A stretch of 64,000 nt of DNA from positions 12,924,814-12,988,813 of the forward strand of contig CM076661.1 in assembly GCA_038496675.1 (NCBI GenBank), written 5' to 3'. Positions 23,553-35,805 of this stretch are shown piece after piece. A program made the position numbers and the translations under genes. The stretch's first letter is position 1, and each line of letters begins with the position of its first letter. The notes under the pieces were generated by a model. It was not told where the DNA came from, ran no database searches, and was given only the letters and a program-made list of their open reading frames with translations. This stretch comes from Rachycentron canadum. Lineage: Eukaryota > Chordata > Actinopteri > Carangiformes > Rachycentridae.

Positions 23553-23915
23553 TATAAAGCCTAGTTTGGTCAGATACACAACTTAAACCCGACAGTAAGT
23601 GAGGAGCCCCCCCTACACAAAGTAAAGAACAAGCGGATGGTACATTCCGGCCCTGCTCCTCGCTGTTTTTGTATCTGCTTCAGAGCGGATTCAACCGCCA
23701 AGTAAGTTACAGTTTTGCTATGTCACGGTAAAGAAGTTTGAGACCAGTTTATTTATAGAAAACTGGGTTTTTTTGGGGGGGTCCACTCAGATATCTGCCG
23801 CGGGATCTACGGTCTGAAATGAGAGCCAGTCGTGTTTTTTGAGGGGGAGTGCTGGTGATTTTTTGGAGCTGATATTACTGTATAGCTAACGTTACACAGT
23901 GAAGACTGAAGCCTC
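23553..23915 (+). promoter_or_regulatory. peli2: Probable peli2 promoter and 5' UTR
   Basis: A TATAAA at 23553-23558 stands 363 bp before the ATG; the sequence between becomes CpG-richer and includes TAGCTAACGTTA at 23883-23894 just upstream of the start codon. TATA use is uncertain; the transcription start cannot be fixed. Confidence 0.35.
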
Positions 23916-26900
23916 ATGTTTTCCTCAAGCCAAGAGGAGCACTGCGCCCCGTCCAAAGACCCGGTGAAATACGGGGAGCTGGTGGTGCTGGGGTAAGTCG
24001 TGATATTTATTTTTGGGGGGTATTTTTACTTAGGAGAAACTTTCACAATGGACCTGACGTAGCGAGTATTTATCTCGAGGAAGTTTCTAGCATAGCTAAC
24101 TTAGCTAGGCGACGATGAGTTTAAAAAGCAACGTGGGAATCAGCCTCGAGATGTTTTTATTTAAAGCGTAACACATTTCAACGTGAACAAAAACACAGAT
24201 ATATGAAGACAATGCATCAATCCCAGAGGAGGAGAAATTCACGCGCTCACGTTACTTCACAAATCAGACACGTGCGCAATCAGAAATAAGTACATTTTCG
24301 TTTTTGCTAAGTCGGTGGCGATGTTTCATTACCTAACAACCGGGAGCAAAACAGCAGGCTCGACCCATCTGAACATGACGGTGTCCATGAAATGGATACG
24401 TTCAGGGCAACTTTAGCAACTGTGGTGAATTGATTCTCACAGTCAGCAGCTCTGACCGGGGCGTTACGTACTTCCTACCTTAAAGTTGGATTCATGCGTT
24501 TTAAGGAATTCGGAAGTGGTAATGGTCCCCTCCCCCAGCCCCGAGGGCTCTTCCTTTTTTCAAAACTATCTTTAACTCAGACCACACAACCTTGCATCCG
24601 TGTAACTCACAACTCGTGGCTTACGTCCACTACCAAGCCGTGGTTTGTTATTTCCAAGATGCCAGATATGACTGACGTGATCGAGTTCATTGAATAGTTG
24701 GAAATCCCACACACCTTGCTTATCCCAGCAAAAAACACTTGATTTCTTTACATCTATCTAGTGGATGCTGGGGGACCCTAGCCTCTTAGGGGACCCTAAC
24801 CGTTACCAGGTATTTGCTGTATCAGACCAGGAGTGAGGAATATGAATGAAATGCTCTATGGTGATACATGTCTATTGAGATAAAGTAGATTTTCTGGGAA
24901 AGAGAAGTGGACAAACTTTTTATGGATAACTAAACATGATCTATCTGTACCATACTAGTTCAGGAAGACACAAACACTTTCAAGATCAAGGTACTTAATC
25001 ACATTCACAAATAAAAATCAACACGATTTCATGTTGATTTGCACTATCGCCCAAAATGCCCCGATGCAACCCTAGATGATAATGGCAAAGCTAACATGGT
25101 ATAAATGGTATAATAAAGTCTGTGGGCAAACTAATATTGTCTCAGTGTATATTGTCATATTGCCATCTGTCAGAGATTGCAATCTCTGTGAGAGAGCACA
25201 GACTTTTCAGTCAAGGCACCTTTGCTGTAAGGTACTGATTACAGCAACTACTTGTGGATAATATAACTTTGTTTATGTCAGTAATGTTTGTCATAGATTT
25301 TAGTGTTTTACCTTAAAATACCATTAGAATCTTGATACTGAAAGTTCTGCCAATAATCTATTTAAAGGGCTGAACATCAATATTTTTTTGGTACCAGCCA
25401 AAATGTGTTCATAGCACAGAGTATTGAAAATTGTCAAGTACCACTGCTACTATAAATTATTTTCATATTAGTTGGTGTGCAAATTACATTCAATTAAATG
25501 TCTGGCACCAAAAATGTTAGAAATAACCAAAATGACATCTTAAAATTGCTTGTTTTTTGTGTAGTCAACAGTCAAAAATCCAAACAGTTTCACTTTACAG
25601 TGAATCATGGAGAAGCCAAAAACTGAGACCTAGGGCCAATAATTGTTCAGTGTTTTTACTGTAAAAATTACTTAAACCATTGATCATACTGACTGTGGTT
25701 GTGTATTAAATATTTGTTGATGGATTCATTGATTATTTGTGTCAAATTTACTGTTGAAAACTGAAAGTTTCCAGATGTTCCATCAGATTTAGTTAACATT
25801 TTATTTTTATTACACAGATAAAAGATCCTGACTAAAGTTTTGCTAACCACAAAAATAAAAGTAAAATTCTTGTGTTGTCTTTAGACTATTCAACATGTGA
25901 GCTCTGTGGTCTTTTTTTTTTTTTTTTTTTTAATTGAGTTAAAAAAAGACTTCTAGAAAGAGCACATTTATTCTTCTCAGGTTTCATAGGTTTGGCATTG
26001 GTACTGAAACATCATATTGGCAAAGTTATTGCAATATTTCAGACAATCCTTAATCTATGGAGGTAAGAACAAAACAAAAAAAGGCAGCTCTAGTGGTATT
26101 AGTAAACGTGTCTCATTCATATATTGTTTATTAAAAGCACTTGGAAATCGATCCTAATTAAGATTGTACACACAGCATGGATGAGTGTGGTTTTGTCCCT
26201 TAGCCTCCACCCATACACCCAGTTTATAATGCCTGTTATAAGGGTCAAAAAGTGCTGACTGCTTATTACCCAGGGCTGAACATGTGGCACATTTGAAGCT
26301 GATGCTTTTGTTCTCTGTCTTGACATAAAGACACATATTTGAATCAGATGTGATGGGTGTATAATCACTGCCATGTCATCACATCCCATTGATAAAACTG
26401 ATGGTAGACAAGATAGCTGACAGCATGGAACAAAGCTTGTTTGAGCAGCAGTCCCCTCAGTGGTTTGTTGCCACGACCGAGGTGGCTCTTACTTGCATGG
26501 CTGCCCCCCATCGCTGCCTGGGTGGATTGGTGCTGGTCAGTGAAGGGGGGGGGGGGGTATCCTGGAAATGAAAGGATAGATTGATCAAGACCCAGCCTTT
26601 GCTTCTCCTCTGCTTCCTCTGTCTATTGTGGCTCAGAGACTGGGCCTATTGATTGAACTTTGTACATTTCTCACTCATGAAATGTTCAGAAAAGGAAGTG
26701 CATAAATCTCTTGGAGACATCTTTGGTACAAACTGGCACTGATTTTTGAGATGTGATGTCTTTTTTATTCATCCGAGGAGAAGTGTGATCCTTTTGCCTC
26801 CCTCAGCTCAGGTTCAGAGTGCAGGTGGAGCTTGTGTGGGGTCAGTATTTTGTGCAAGATCATACACTCAGATGGATACTTGTGGCCATGGCAGCTTGAC

Positions 26901-29900
26901 TCTAAGTCAGTTGACTGTTACTCTGCTTACTCACTCTGCTATTTGCCTGTCTCCCATATAGTGAGGTGGCACCAGAGATGAATTTGTAAAATTTACATTG
27001 ACCTATATGAAACACTAATAGCCTGCGGTCTTACATGGCAGCATCATCTGACCCCTGTGGCATCTTCTGTGACCCAGCCTGTGTCTGTGTTATGCTGAGG
27101 AGTGTTACATCAACTCAGCATATCTTCCCCTCATTCTGTGAACACTAGCCTTTCATGTTAGCATAAGAGGTAGGAGGTGCTGTTGGCTCCTTAGTGCAAC
27201 CCTGGAGGATAGGTGATACGCCAGAGTCTTCTAATCCCTGCTCCTAAGTATTGGAAGGTAAATCCGCTGTCTGTCTGGCACAGGTCAAAAGGGAAAGCAA
27301 TCACAATTATTTGGAGCAGAGCTTTAAAGAGCCTGTCCTAGCTAATGTGACGGTAGCAGTTCCTGGATGACAGAATATTGTTTGTCAATGTAATGATGAA
27401 TAATAGAAGGCATATGTGCCGTTGCTTAGAGAGCCATGTTTATATTCTGCAGTTAGAATTCAGTATGGTGAAAAAGCTAAGCTGCATATCATCTGATTGT
27501 GTGCTGTATGTGAGACATCCAGGCAGAGGTATCCAGCAGATAGACCCCCCTCTATTAAATAGAAATCGGAACAATATGTAGGCCTAGAGTAGCAGCTCTT
27601 TATTTAGGTGGGGAGTTTCTGGGACAGGCTTAATAAAATTGGAATATATTCAGCACACTGTTAAATTAGCTTTAAAGTGTGTTTGTTTCTGAGGGATCAT
27701 CAATATTCCTATCCCATATGGATCTTCTTTAGGCTCTGGATAATCAATACATTTATAGGCTCTGGATATTAAACACCATAGAAAATTTTAGCATTTTTTC
27801 CCCTTCAATTTTGATGTTCACTGTGTTTTTCACCTTGTTACCAGAGTAGATCGCTTTTAAAAGGAACATGTAAAAGAAAAGAACTAATAGACAATAATTG
27901 ACAGTAAAACGTGAAGACTATAAGGGAGAATTTAAACATTTAAGATAATAAAACAGTTTATCTATCTACTACAATGTGTTGGTTGTGGTTCTGTCCTCAG
28001 TATCATCCAGTGCCTCCCTAGCTCTCTGTGGGTGGCTTGTCCTACAGGCCAGTTTTGTGCACTGTGCTGACCGGGTCCATGTGTTTCCATGCCTGGCCAG
28101 CCGTGTGGAGACATGGGACAGGTGGACTAGCTTGGGAGGGAGGTAGGGATGAGCAGAAGGAGGTTCTTGTTGCTACTCTTGCATTTGTGTTGCAACAAAG
28201 AGTCAGATCATGTAGTGATTGTTAGAGTTCATTCCCTCATGAAATGCACAACTGTGTAAACTGGAGGCTTTAAATGGAGATATTTCCATTTTGTTAAGTG
28301 TTTGTTCAGCACACTGTGGTTACATGGGAGTGACAGAAGGTCTGTGTGTTGGATGGGAGTAGAGCATGGGGTGTCCCAGCTGTAGGAACCAGCTGGTGGA
28401 TGGGGAGAGAACCAGTCCTACCGGAAGGGGCTTCCTCATTCGCAAGGAGCAGCCTAGGATAGGTGCTTCACACCAGACTGAAGGGCAGAAGTAGAATCTA
28501 GTACTGAGAAGTAAAACCATTGAAGGCTCAGATGCTGCTCTGGTGGAGCTGAGGCTTTGAAATTGAGATCCTAGAGCTGTCTGTATCAGTGTATAAAATT
28601 CAGCTTTGAGATAATGTGTTTCAGTCATGTGAGGCAGTTCTCCACCCAGACTGCGCGCATGCCCAAAGTGATAGCAAACCTGACGTGCATCTTAAAACCT
28701 GTTCCTGCCTGAGACACAGAGCAAAAGAACAGCTGCCGTTTATACAGAGCTAGCTCACTGGAATCACAAGCACCAGAGTGCATTATGTAATAAGAGACAT
28801 TATCCAAGGTAACGCTTAGACTGCTAATAGGGTGCATTAGATTGCCAGTGATGTAATGCGTGGCAAAGCTCCTTTTCAAAACGCGTGAATGTTTTTAATT
28901 CTCCATGTTTACTTGTTATATGATTACAAGAATTTTGCCCGTAAATCTCATTAGACACATCTTTTTCCAGCTACAAAAACTGTTTGCATTTTTGTAAAAA
29001 AAAAAAAAAAAATTTAACCGAATTTGCTGTTCTTTCCCTCCACCCATCCCCCTCTGTGACAGGTACAATGGCTCTCTGCCCAATGGAGATCGGGGTAGAC
29101 GGAAAAGCAGATTTGCGCTATACAGGAGGACCAAAGCCAATGGTGTTAAGCCGAGCACTGTGCACATCCTCAACACACCCCAGGCCAGCAAGGTACAGAA
29201 CAGATCAGAAGATGAATGAGTGATTTAATGAAGAGACTCTGAGTGGGAATTAACTAATTTCTGCTTGTCTTCTGATGTATAATTTTGAAATGTGTACAAG
29301 CATGCAAATTAGTAACTGAAACAGAGAGTGATGAGTAATTTTGTCTTTACTTTGGCAGTTCATATTGTTGTTGAAGTTAGCAGATTTTAGATCTTGCAAA
29401 CCAAAACTGATTTTTGAGAGCAGCACCACATTTTGTTGCAATCAATTGCTTGTAGAACATGAAAGCCCATTTACATCACCATCAGCAGACCTTAATGTTG
29501 ACATTTCCAGGACAATAGCTGCAGTTCATACCCAGGCCTCATAGCTTTTTCTTTGCACCAGAGTGCCTGCCAGAAACTGCCCCATCCAGTATAACATGTC
29601 TACCTGCATTCTTGCCTTTGGTTCCTAGGCAAAACTGCTAAACAAGCTGGAGGACATGCTTAGCTCTGCACGTCTTGGAGGCCGATATTTCAGACATTTG
29701 CAGAGAGTTTAGCTTGCTGGCCCAAGGCGCACTGGTTCAGGTTTCTCTCACCTTGTGGAACTTGACCCGTAATATCTGCTCAGTCTTTTTCCTATGACTG
29801 TGACTTTTGAATTGCAGATACTGTGCAGTCAAATTTGAGATTAGAGAACCATGTTATACTGGACGTGGCTGTTTTTACTGCATAGCTTAACTGAGCAAAG

Positions 29901-32900
29901 CATTCTATTTAAAAAGTTAGTTACAGACTGTTTCATTTGAAATGCTGTGACCCTTTTCCACTTTTACCCCTGTTCCACCAGGCCTGGGATTGGGAGGGTG
30001 AACTGAGGAGGAAGTTGTTGCAGTAGGCTTGCCCTCCAAATAGCAGTTCAGTGTGCTTGGTTTGAGGAGAGCCTTCTTTTAAATATTATTTCATATTCTG
30101 TACCCCCCCCCCCCCCCAACATACTCCTGTTCCCTCAGTGTTGCAGTCTCATACAAATGACTGAGAATACTCTGTCTGGGAAGCTGATAGGGAAAGCTCA
30201 CGTGTCTGTGCACACTCTGGTGTTCATGACAGATAATGAGAAGCTCCCGTGCTGCCCCTGCCAGCCTCCTATTCAAATCCAGCCCCTTCTTTCTCATCTC
30301 CCTGCTTGATCTCAATTACTCCACGTGGTTTGTATTGGCTTTCTCTTGGGGCTTAGTTGGGTTAGGGGTGTTTTTATTTTTTACCCCTTCAACTCAGGGA
30401 GGGTGTGTGACATTTCGGGGGTTTGGTGTTGTGCTTATAAAAATATACCTTTCTGTTTGGAGTGTCTAAGAACTTCTTTTAGCTTTTGAACAGGTGGAGC
30501 ACCATTTGTTTGTAGCAGTGCAGCCAAGACAAGACTGCATGTGATGATGACATTTGTCCCCATCTGTCTCTGATGTTACAGCAGAGTGTGGCAGCACTGA
30601 TGACCCACTTTCTCTCTCACTCTTTCCCTCCTGCACGTGACAAAAAGAGAGATAGGCGGGGGGGCTGTTTGGAAAATGGAGTTTGCAGATTAGAGTGGGA
30701 TGATAGTGGCATGTGGTAAAGTGTTGATGGGAGCTGGGCCCTTGTGACTTTACCCCACCCCTCCTCACTACAGTGAGTGAGGCAGCTCAGCTGGTGAACA
30801 GGCTTGTGTTAACTGGGGCTTGTGGGCAGTTTATGGTCATTGTCACCGGCGTGTGATTTCATGGGCTCTTTTCAGTTCCTTTTCCAGAAATTCCTGCCAC
30901 AAATCTTTAATCTTATAAAGGAATAATAGAATCACTCACAGCAGGTCTTGGTTTATATTTATGTTGTAAAAAACACAGTGCAAAAATTCATCATAATGAA
31001 AAGCCTGTGAATTTTTAGTTGTAAAAAACAGGATCAAAAGGAGAAATATGCATTTTCTTCTAAATCCACTATAGCTTTTGTTAACTCCAGGATCTGACTC
31101 ATCAATTGAGCATCATGCATTTTGATTTGATCATCCAGCTGGAATCTAGCCAATGTTTTTAAGCCACTATTGTTGGTGTTGCTCCAATCACCCAGATAAT
31201 GTGTATTTGATGTGTTGTAATATGGTATCACATCAGGTAGCGTCTGTATAATAAATAGTTTGTTATATTTCAGGCTGTAAACTGTAAAGGACAACACAGC
31301 ATCTCCTACACACTGTCCAGGAACCAGACGGTAGTGGTGGAGTACAGCCATGATAAAGACACAGATATGTTTCAGGTAAGAGCCAGGTTAATGACACTGT
31401 TGCATCTAAGGAGGATTGCATGTATTAATCCTTTGAACAAGCTAATGAATTCTCTAGATTTGATTTAGTGTCCAAATTGCGATGTCCAAATGTCTGAACA
31501 TTTTGTTATCTTTTCCCCTATTGAACCTCATCCTCCTCCAGGGATAGCATGTGCCCTGTGTGTGTACAGTCATCTGTTCTGTCTGTAGCATTAATCCGAA
31601 TATACAGCAAGAAGATGATGACCACAGGGAAGTTAACACTGCAGACACATGCTTCATATTAAGGCCTGTATGGTGACATAGCAGACATGGCAACCATACA
31701 AAAAATAAGACCCCTGGACAATTTAGGATTTAAAAAATGAGGAAATGAAAGAGGGAATGCTTATTTTTACTATTATTACCTCCTGTTTGCTCAGTTTGAG
31801 GAAGGTTTGGGCATTTTCCACAGTTAAACTGTGGTCTGCATACAATAAAATATTTTTGAACCAAAAAAATGAATAAATGCATTGATATAACAACATAAAC
31901 TGAACTGAACTTTGTACTGTGTACCAAAGTGTATCACGTCTCAGCATTTTTAAACATGCACACACACACGCACACACACACACACAGAAACAAGTTCTTT
32001 TGAGGTATCATTCAAATGTCAAACTGCCACAGAGTAGCAAAAGGCTGAACTGCCAGGAAGCAGAACAGTTCAAAGTTCAAATGCCAGCATCCTGATAAGG
32101 GATTAAAGGAAACCACACAACAATATAGCATGATATTGACTAATTACTGTGTTTTGTAGATTGGGCGATCCACAGAGAGTCCCATAGACTTTGTAGTGAC
32201 TGACACAATAGCAGGAGGCCAGGAAGGAGAGGAGACTCCCATCACACAAAGCACCATCTCCCGATTTGCCTGCCGAGTTGTCTGTGAGCGAAACCCTCCC
32301 TTCACTGCTCGCATCTTTGCAGCTGGCTTTGACTCCTCCAAAAACATCTTCCTTGGGGTAATTAGTAGTTGGTGTACATCAGTAGATATACAGTTGCTTG
32401 ATCTGCACTGCAGTCTTCTGTCTTTGTAGCAGAATAAACAAATGCAATTTATGTTATTGTTAACATGTAAAAAAAAATGTAATCCTACACAGCACATCAG
32501 TTTGCATCATCATCTGTGCTCTTGCCTACAGGAGAAAGCTGCAAAATGGAAAAACCCTGATGGTCACATGGACGGTCTAACAACCAATGGTGTGCTGGTA
32601 ATGCACCCGAAGGGTGGATTCACTGAAGAATCCAAGCCTGGCGTATGGAGAGAGATCTCTGTTTGTGGGGATGTTTACACATTGAGAGAGACCCGCTCAG
32701 CACAGACCTCAGGCAAACTGGTCAGTATCTGTGTAGTGTACAGCACAAATGTTACTGTGACACAAGTGAAGCATCACAGAGGCCTGAGCACATTTCTCAA
32801 GTCACACATACTGTTATGATGATGGTCACATGCGTGGCATAAGCTTTCTTGCTTTGCTTTTGCAAAGTTAAACTAAATCTGTGTCTGCTACATCACCCTC

Positions 32901-33484
32901 TGCAGGTGGAGAATGAGAGTAATATACTGCAGGATGGCTCCCTGGTTGATCTCTGTGGAGCGACTTTGCTGTGGCGTACAGCAGAAGGCCTCTTTCACAC
33001 TCCCACCCAAAAGCACCTGGAGGCTCTCAGGCAGGAGATCAACGCAGCTCGGCCCCAGTGTCCTGTAGGTCTCAACACCCTTGCCTTCCCAAGTATGCAA
33101 CGCAGCCGTGCACTCTCCTCCCTGGAGGATAAGCAGCCTTGGGTCTACTTGGCATGTGGCCACGTGCACGGGTATCACAACTGGGGCCACCGTTCAGAGC
33201 AGGAGCCCAACACTCAGCGAGAGTGTCCGATGTGCAGGGTGGTGGGGCCCTATGTACCACTGTGGCTGGGCTGCGAGCCAGCCTTTTACGTGGACACAGG
33301 TGCCCCCACGCACGCCTTTGTGCCATGTGGACACGTGTGTTCAGAAAAGTCAGTCAAGTACTGGGCAGAGATCCCTCTTCCCCACGGCACCCACGCCTTC
33401 CACGCTGCCTGCCCCTTCTGTGCCACCCAGCTCAGCCTCACTCAGGGCTGTTCCAAGCTAATCTTCCAGGGCCCAGTGGACTGA
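23916..33484 (+). CDS. peli2: Pellino E3 ubiquitin ligase 2, complete (six exons, 424 aa)
   Basis: Pellino proteins are cytosolic E3 ligases that bind phosphorylated IRAK kinases and attach ubiquitin chains in Toll-like and IL-1 receptor signalling. Exons: 23916-23992, 29063-29192, 31274-31375, 32160-32357, 32532-32720, 32906-33484 (TGA 33482-33484); phases join to 1,275 nt. The start MFSSSQEEHCAPSKDPVKYGELVVLG matches human PELI2 (MFSPGQEEHCAP) and separates it from PELI1 and PELI3. Residues about 15-270 form the forkhead-associated (FHA) domain with its wing (CKGQHSISYTLSRNQTVVVE, QSTISRFACRVVCERNPPFT, DPDG-like KWKNPDGHMDGLTTNG). Residues about 310-424 form the RING-like domain. Human PELI2 is 420 aa. 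No break or missing zinc ligand was seen. Confidence 0.97.
23993..29062 (+). other. peli2: peli2 intron 1
   Basis: A 5.1-kb intron within a glycine codon. Contains TAGCTAAC/TTAGCTAG words at 24094-24108, T runs at 25912-25931, a 13-G run at 26545-26557 and an A17 run at 28996-29012 close to the acceptor. No coding exon recognised. Confidence 0.75.
29193..31273 (+). other. peli2: peli2 intron 2
   Basis: A 2.1-kb intron with a C15 run at 30103-30117. No supported coding content. Confidence 0.75.
31376..32159 (+). other. peli2: peli2 intron 3
   Basis: A 784-bp intron carrying a CA microsatellite at 31958-31986. Nothing else recognised. Confidence 0.8.
31958..31986. repeat. CA microsatellite
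   Basis: Dinucleotide (CA)n run with one CG interruption in peli2 intron 3. Confidence 0.85.
32906..33484 (+). CDS. peli2: peli2 last exon with RING-like domain
   Basis: Encodes residues 233-424. Zinc ligands of the Pellino CHC2CHC2 RING-like domain are all present: C316-G-H318 with nearby H320/H323, CPMC at 339-342, CGHVC at 373-377 and CPFC at 401-404. The stretch 297-306 (RSRALSSLED) differs from human and looks like a variable linker between FHA and RING-like parts. Confidence 0.93.
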   Translation: MENESNILQDGSLVDLCGATLLWRTAEGLFHTPTQKHLEALRQEINAARPQCPVGLNTLAFPSMQRSRALSSLEDKQPWVYLACGHVHGYHNWGHRSEQEPNTQRECPMCRVVGPYVPLWLGCEPAFYVDTGAPTHAFVPCGHVCSEKSVKYWAEIPLPHGTHAFHAACPFCATQLSLTQGCSKLIFQGPVD

Positions 33485-35805
33485 GCTGAAGGTTCCTGCT
33501 GTGGCAGAGATTAAACAGGAATGCCAAAATGCTGTGAAACTGTTCAGATTATTTTGTGCTTTCTTTTGTTTATGTAAACCAGTTGTGGAAAGGAGTAAGT
33601 CTTCTCAAATTCTGGTCATATGCTGTGGATTCTGCACAACAGAGAGCCATTACAGATTGTTCAGGGCCTCTTGTGGCTGTTTGAATGGCCACTGTGGGAT
33701 ACAGAGTTGTGGAGCACACTGGACCACAGATCCCTTGCTCTGCCAGACTGAAATACTGTTTCACCTGACAGCTGTCCTGCCAACCAACTGCTTTAAACAA
33801 GGCTCTAACACTGAGCTGTACTAAAATGCCTGCTGGTTTTCCATCAGAGGGCCGTTGAATTAAGGTTGTGGGAGGATCGTTTCTACTCATGAATCAGACT
33901 GAACCAGATAATAGTGAGCAGGTGTACTTGGATCTGTTGGGGAAAAGGGGGGAGGTTTTATAGGATAGTTCCTGAAGGGTCTGAGACAAAGCTTTTACAG
34001 AGCCAGACAGCTGGACTGTTGGCTAGGCGAAGCCAGGAGAAACTTGTGATCTAATGGCTAACTAGTTAAGTGCTCCCCATTGGCCTCAGGGCCTTAACCC
34101 CTAATGGCATCTGGATCATGTAGCTCTCCAGAGGTGGCTTGTATTTGAACAAACTTTAAAGGGGTGAGGGGTATTTTTCAGTAAACTGTGGGGATATTTT
34201 TAATAAATGAGAAGAGATATTTCATTGAAGGCTAAGAGAGTTAGTTTTGCATACAGAAGACAAGGAAATGACGACCCACATGGATTCTTCTCCACATTTT
34301 TATCTGACAGAAGAGGTATTTTACTACACTGAGGCCCTTGTACTGTTTTGTAATGCAAATGTTAATATATTTTTCTCCTGCATAAATAATGTGTGCGTGA
34401 GAATGTCTGAGTGTGTGCGTGCATGTGTGATTGTGTGTGTGGGTTGGACTGTGTGGGTGCCCTTGGGCTTTTGTCGAAATCACCCTACATCATTTCACCC
34501 CAATCCCTTATCCATGATCTCGCCCACCACCCAAAATGCTACCAGAGAGAACACAGGAATTAAACCAAGCTCGCAGAGTGTGACAATGAATGTACTGAAA
34601 CACATTGACTCTCCTCACTGCTGGTGCTTCAATTATACAACTCTTTCTCAATAGCGTTAAAGGTAGAGGTAAGGCCTATTTACAGTGAAAGACTAACTAA
34701 CTGTACAGCCATATGCCATAACCACACCTGCTTGCTAGCCTGCTAGCATGCTATGTCTCTACCCCACACATGTACTGTATTCAGTCTGCACTGTTAGCTT
34801 TATCCCACGCTGGGTCTGATCCAATGATTTATACGCTCTCAAACCTGGGCACAGTCTCAGCAGCATCCAGAGATTATACCAAATATAAGGAGGAGCTGTT
34901 TTCTCTCCACATGCAAGATGTAAACCCAAACTGCTGCTATGGTGGAGTGTTGACAGCTCTGGATTACAGTCAAGGCTGTTCAATTGCACGCACCAGCTCC
35001 ATGGGAATAATGATATTATAACAACCAATGCCAAATTTAGTAAGGTCTATTGTGTGGATGAGTCAAGTTGTCCAAAACAAAGTAGCAGATAAATTGAAAC
35101 TAAAGAATCTGGGACGAATCTGTGCATTCTTCTGTGATGTTTGCTTACCAGGCTGTGCCCATTGACTACATCAACTGTAATCAAAGGCATTAATTCTGCC
35201 ACTTGCTTATCAAATTTTGTAGTGAGCATTAACATTATGACAGTTGACAGTCATTTTTCTATTATAGCATTCAAATGTTCTTCCAAGGTATGTGAATAAA
35301 ATGCAGAGGTATTGCTGAGGGGCAGGATCCACCATGATTAAGCTTTCCTAGATTTCACAACAAAGATAATATCGTAACAGCAGTGGTGGACCGCTAGAAT
35401 ATTTTCCTTTTTAGTTCCTTCCTAATAGAAACATACTTAGCATTCTTAAAAAGTATCAGCAGCATTACGCTTCACTTGTACCACAGAGCATTTCCGGATC
35501 GCTTGATTTCTTCAGATTTTATGTAACTGCTGTGCAGGGTCAAACACATACTGTACAGTAGCATTCCTTTCTAACACTTTCAGCTCAAACACTGTGCCCA
35601 TTGCTTCAGACCGTGTTCTGTAACAGCTGCAGAGTAACTGCCTCAAACATTCCTCCTTGGTAAACATGGGTGGGGCCCTCATTTCACCCAAGGGCTTGTT
35701 CTATGATTTTGTCTCCTACAGGAACTCTGTACACAAGCCATAGAACGCACTGATGCTCCCAATGCCTCTTTTGCAAAGAATAAAAATATTTTTTAAAAAT
35801 ATACT
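33485..35805 (+). other. peli2: peli2 3' UTR
   Basis: Possible long 3' UTR up to AATAAA at 35779-35784. Earlier AATAAA hexamers lie at 34202-34207 and 35295-35300 and may give shorter forms. A GT-rich stretch (34390-34450) and a run of GCTAGC words (34732-34751) lie inside. Mammalian PELI2 also has a multi-kilobase 3' UTR. Confidence 0.5.
35779..35784 (+). terminator. peli2: Candidate distal peli2 poly(A) signal
   Basis: AATAAA in an A/T-rich setting, followed by a GT-rich stretch within 40 bp. Confidence 0.45.
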
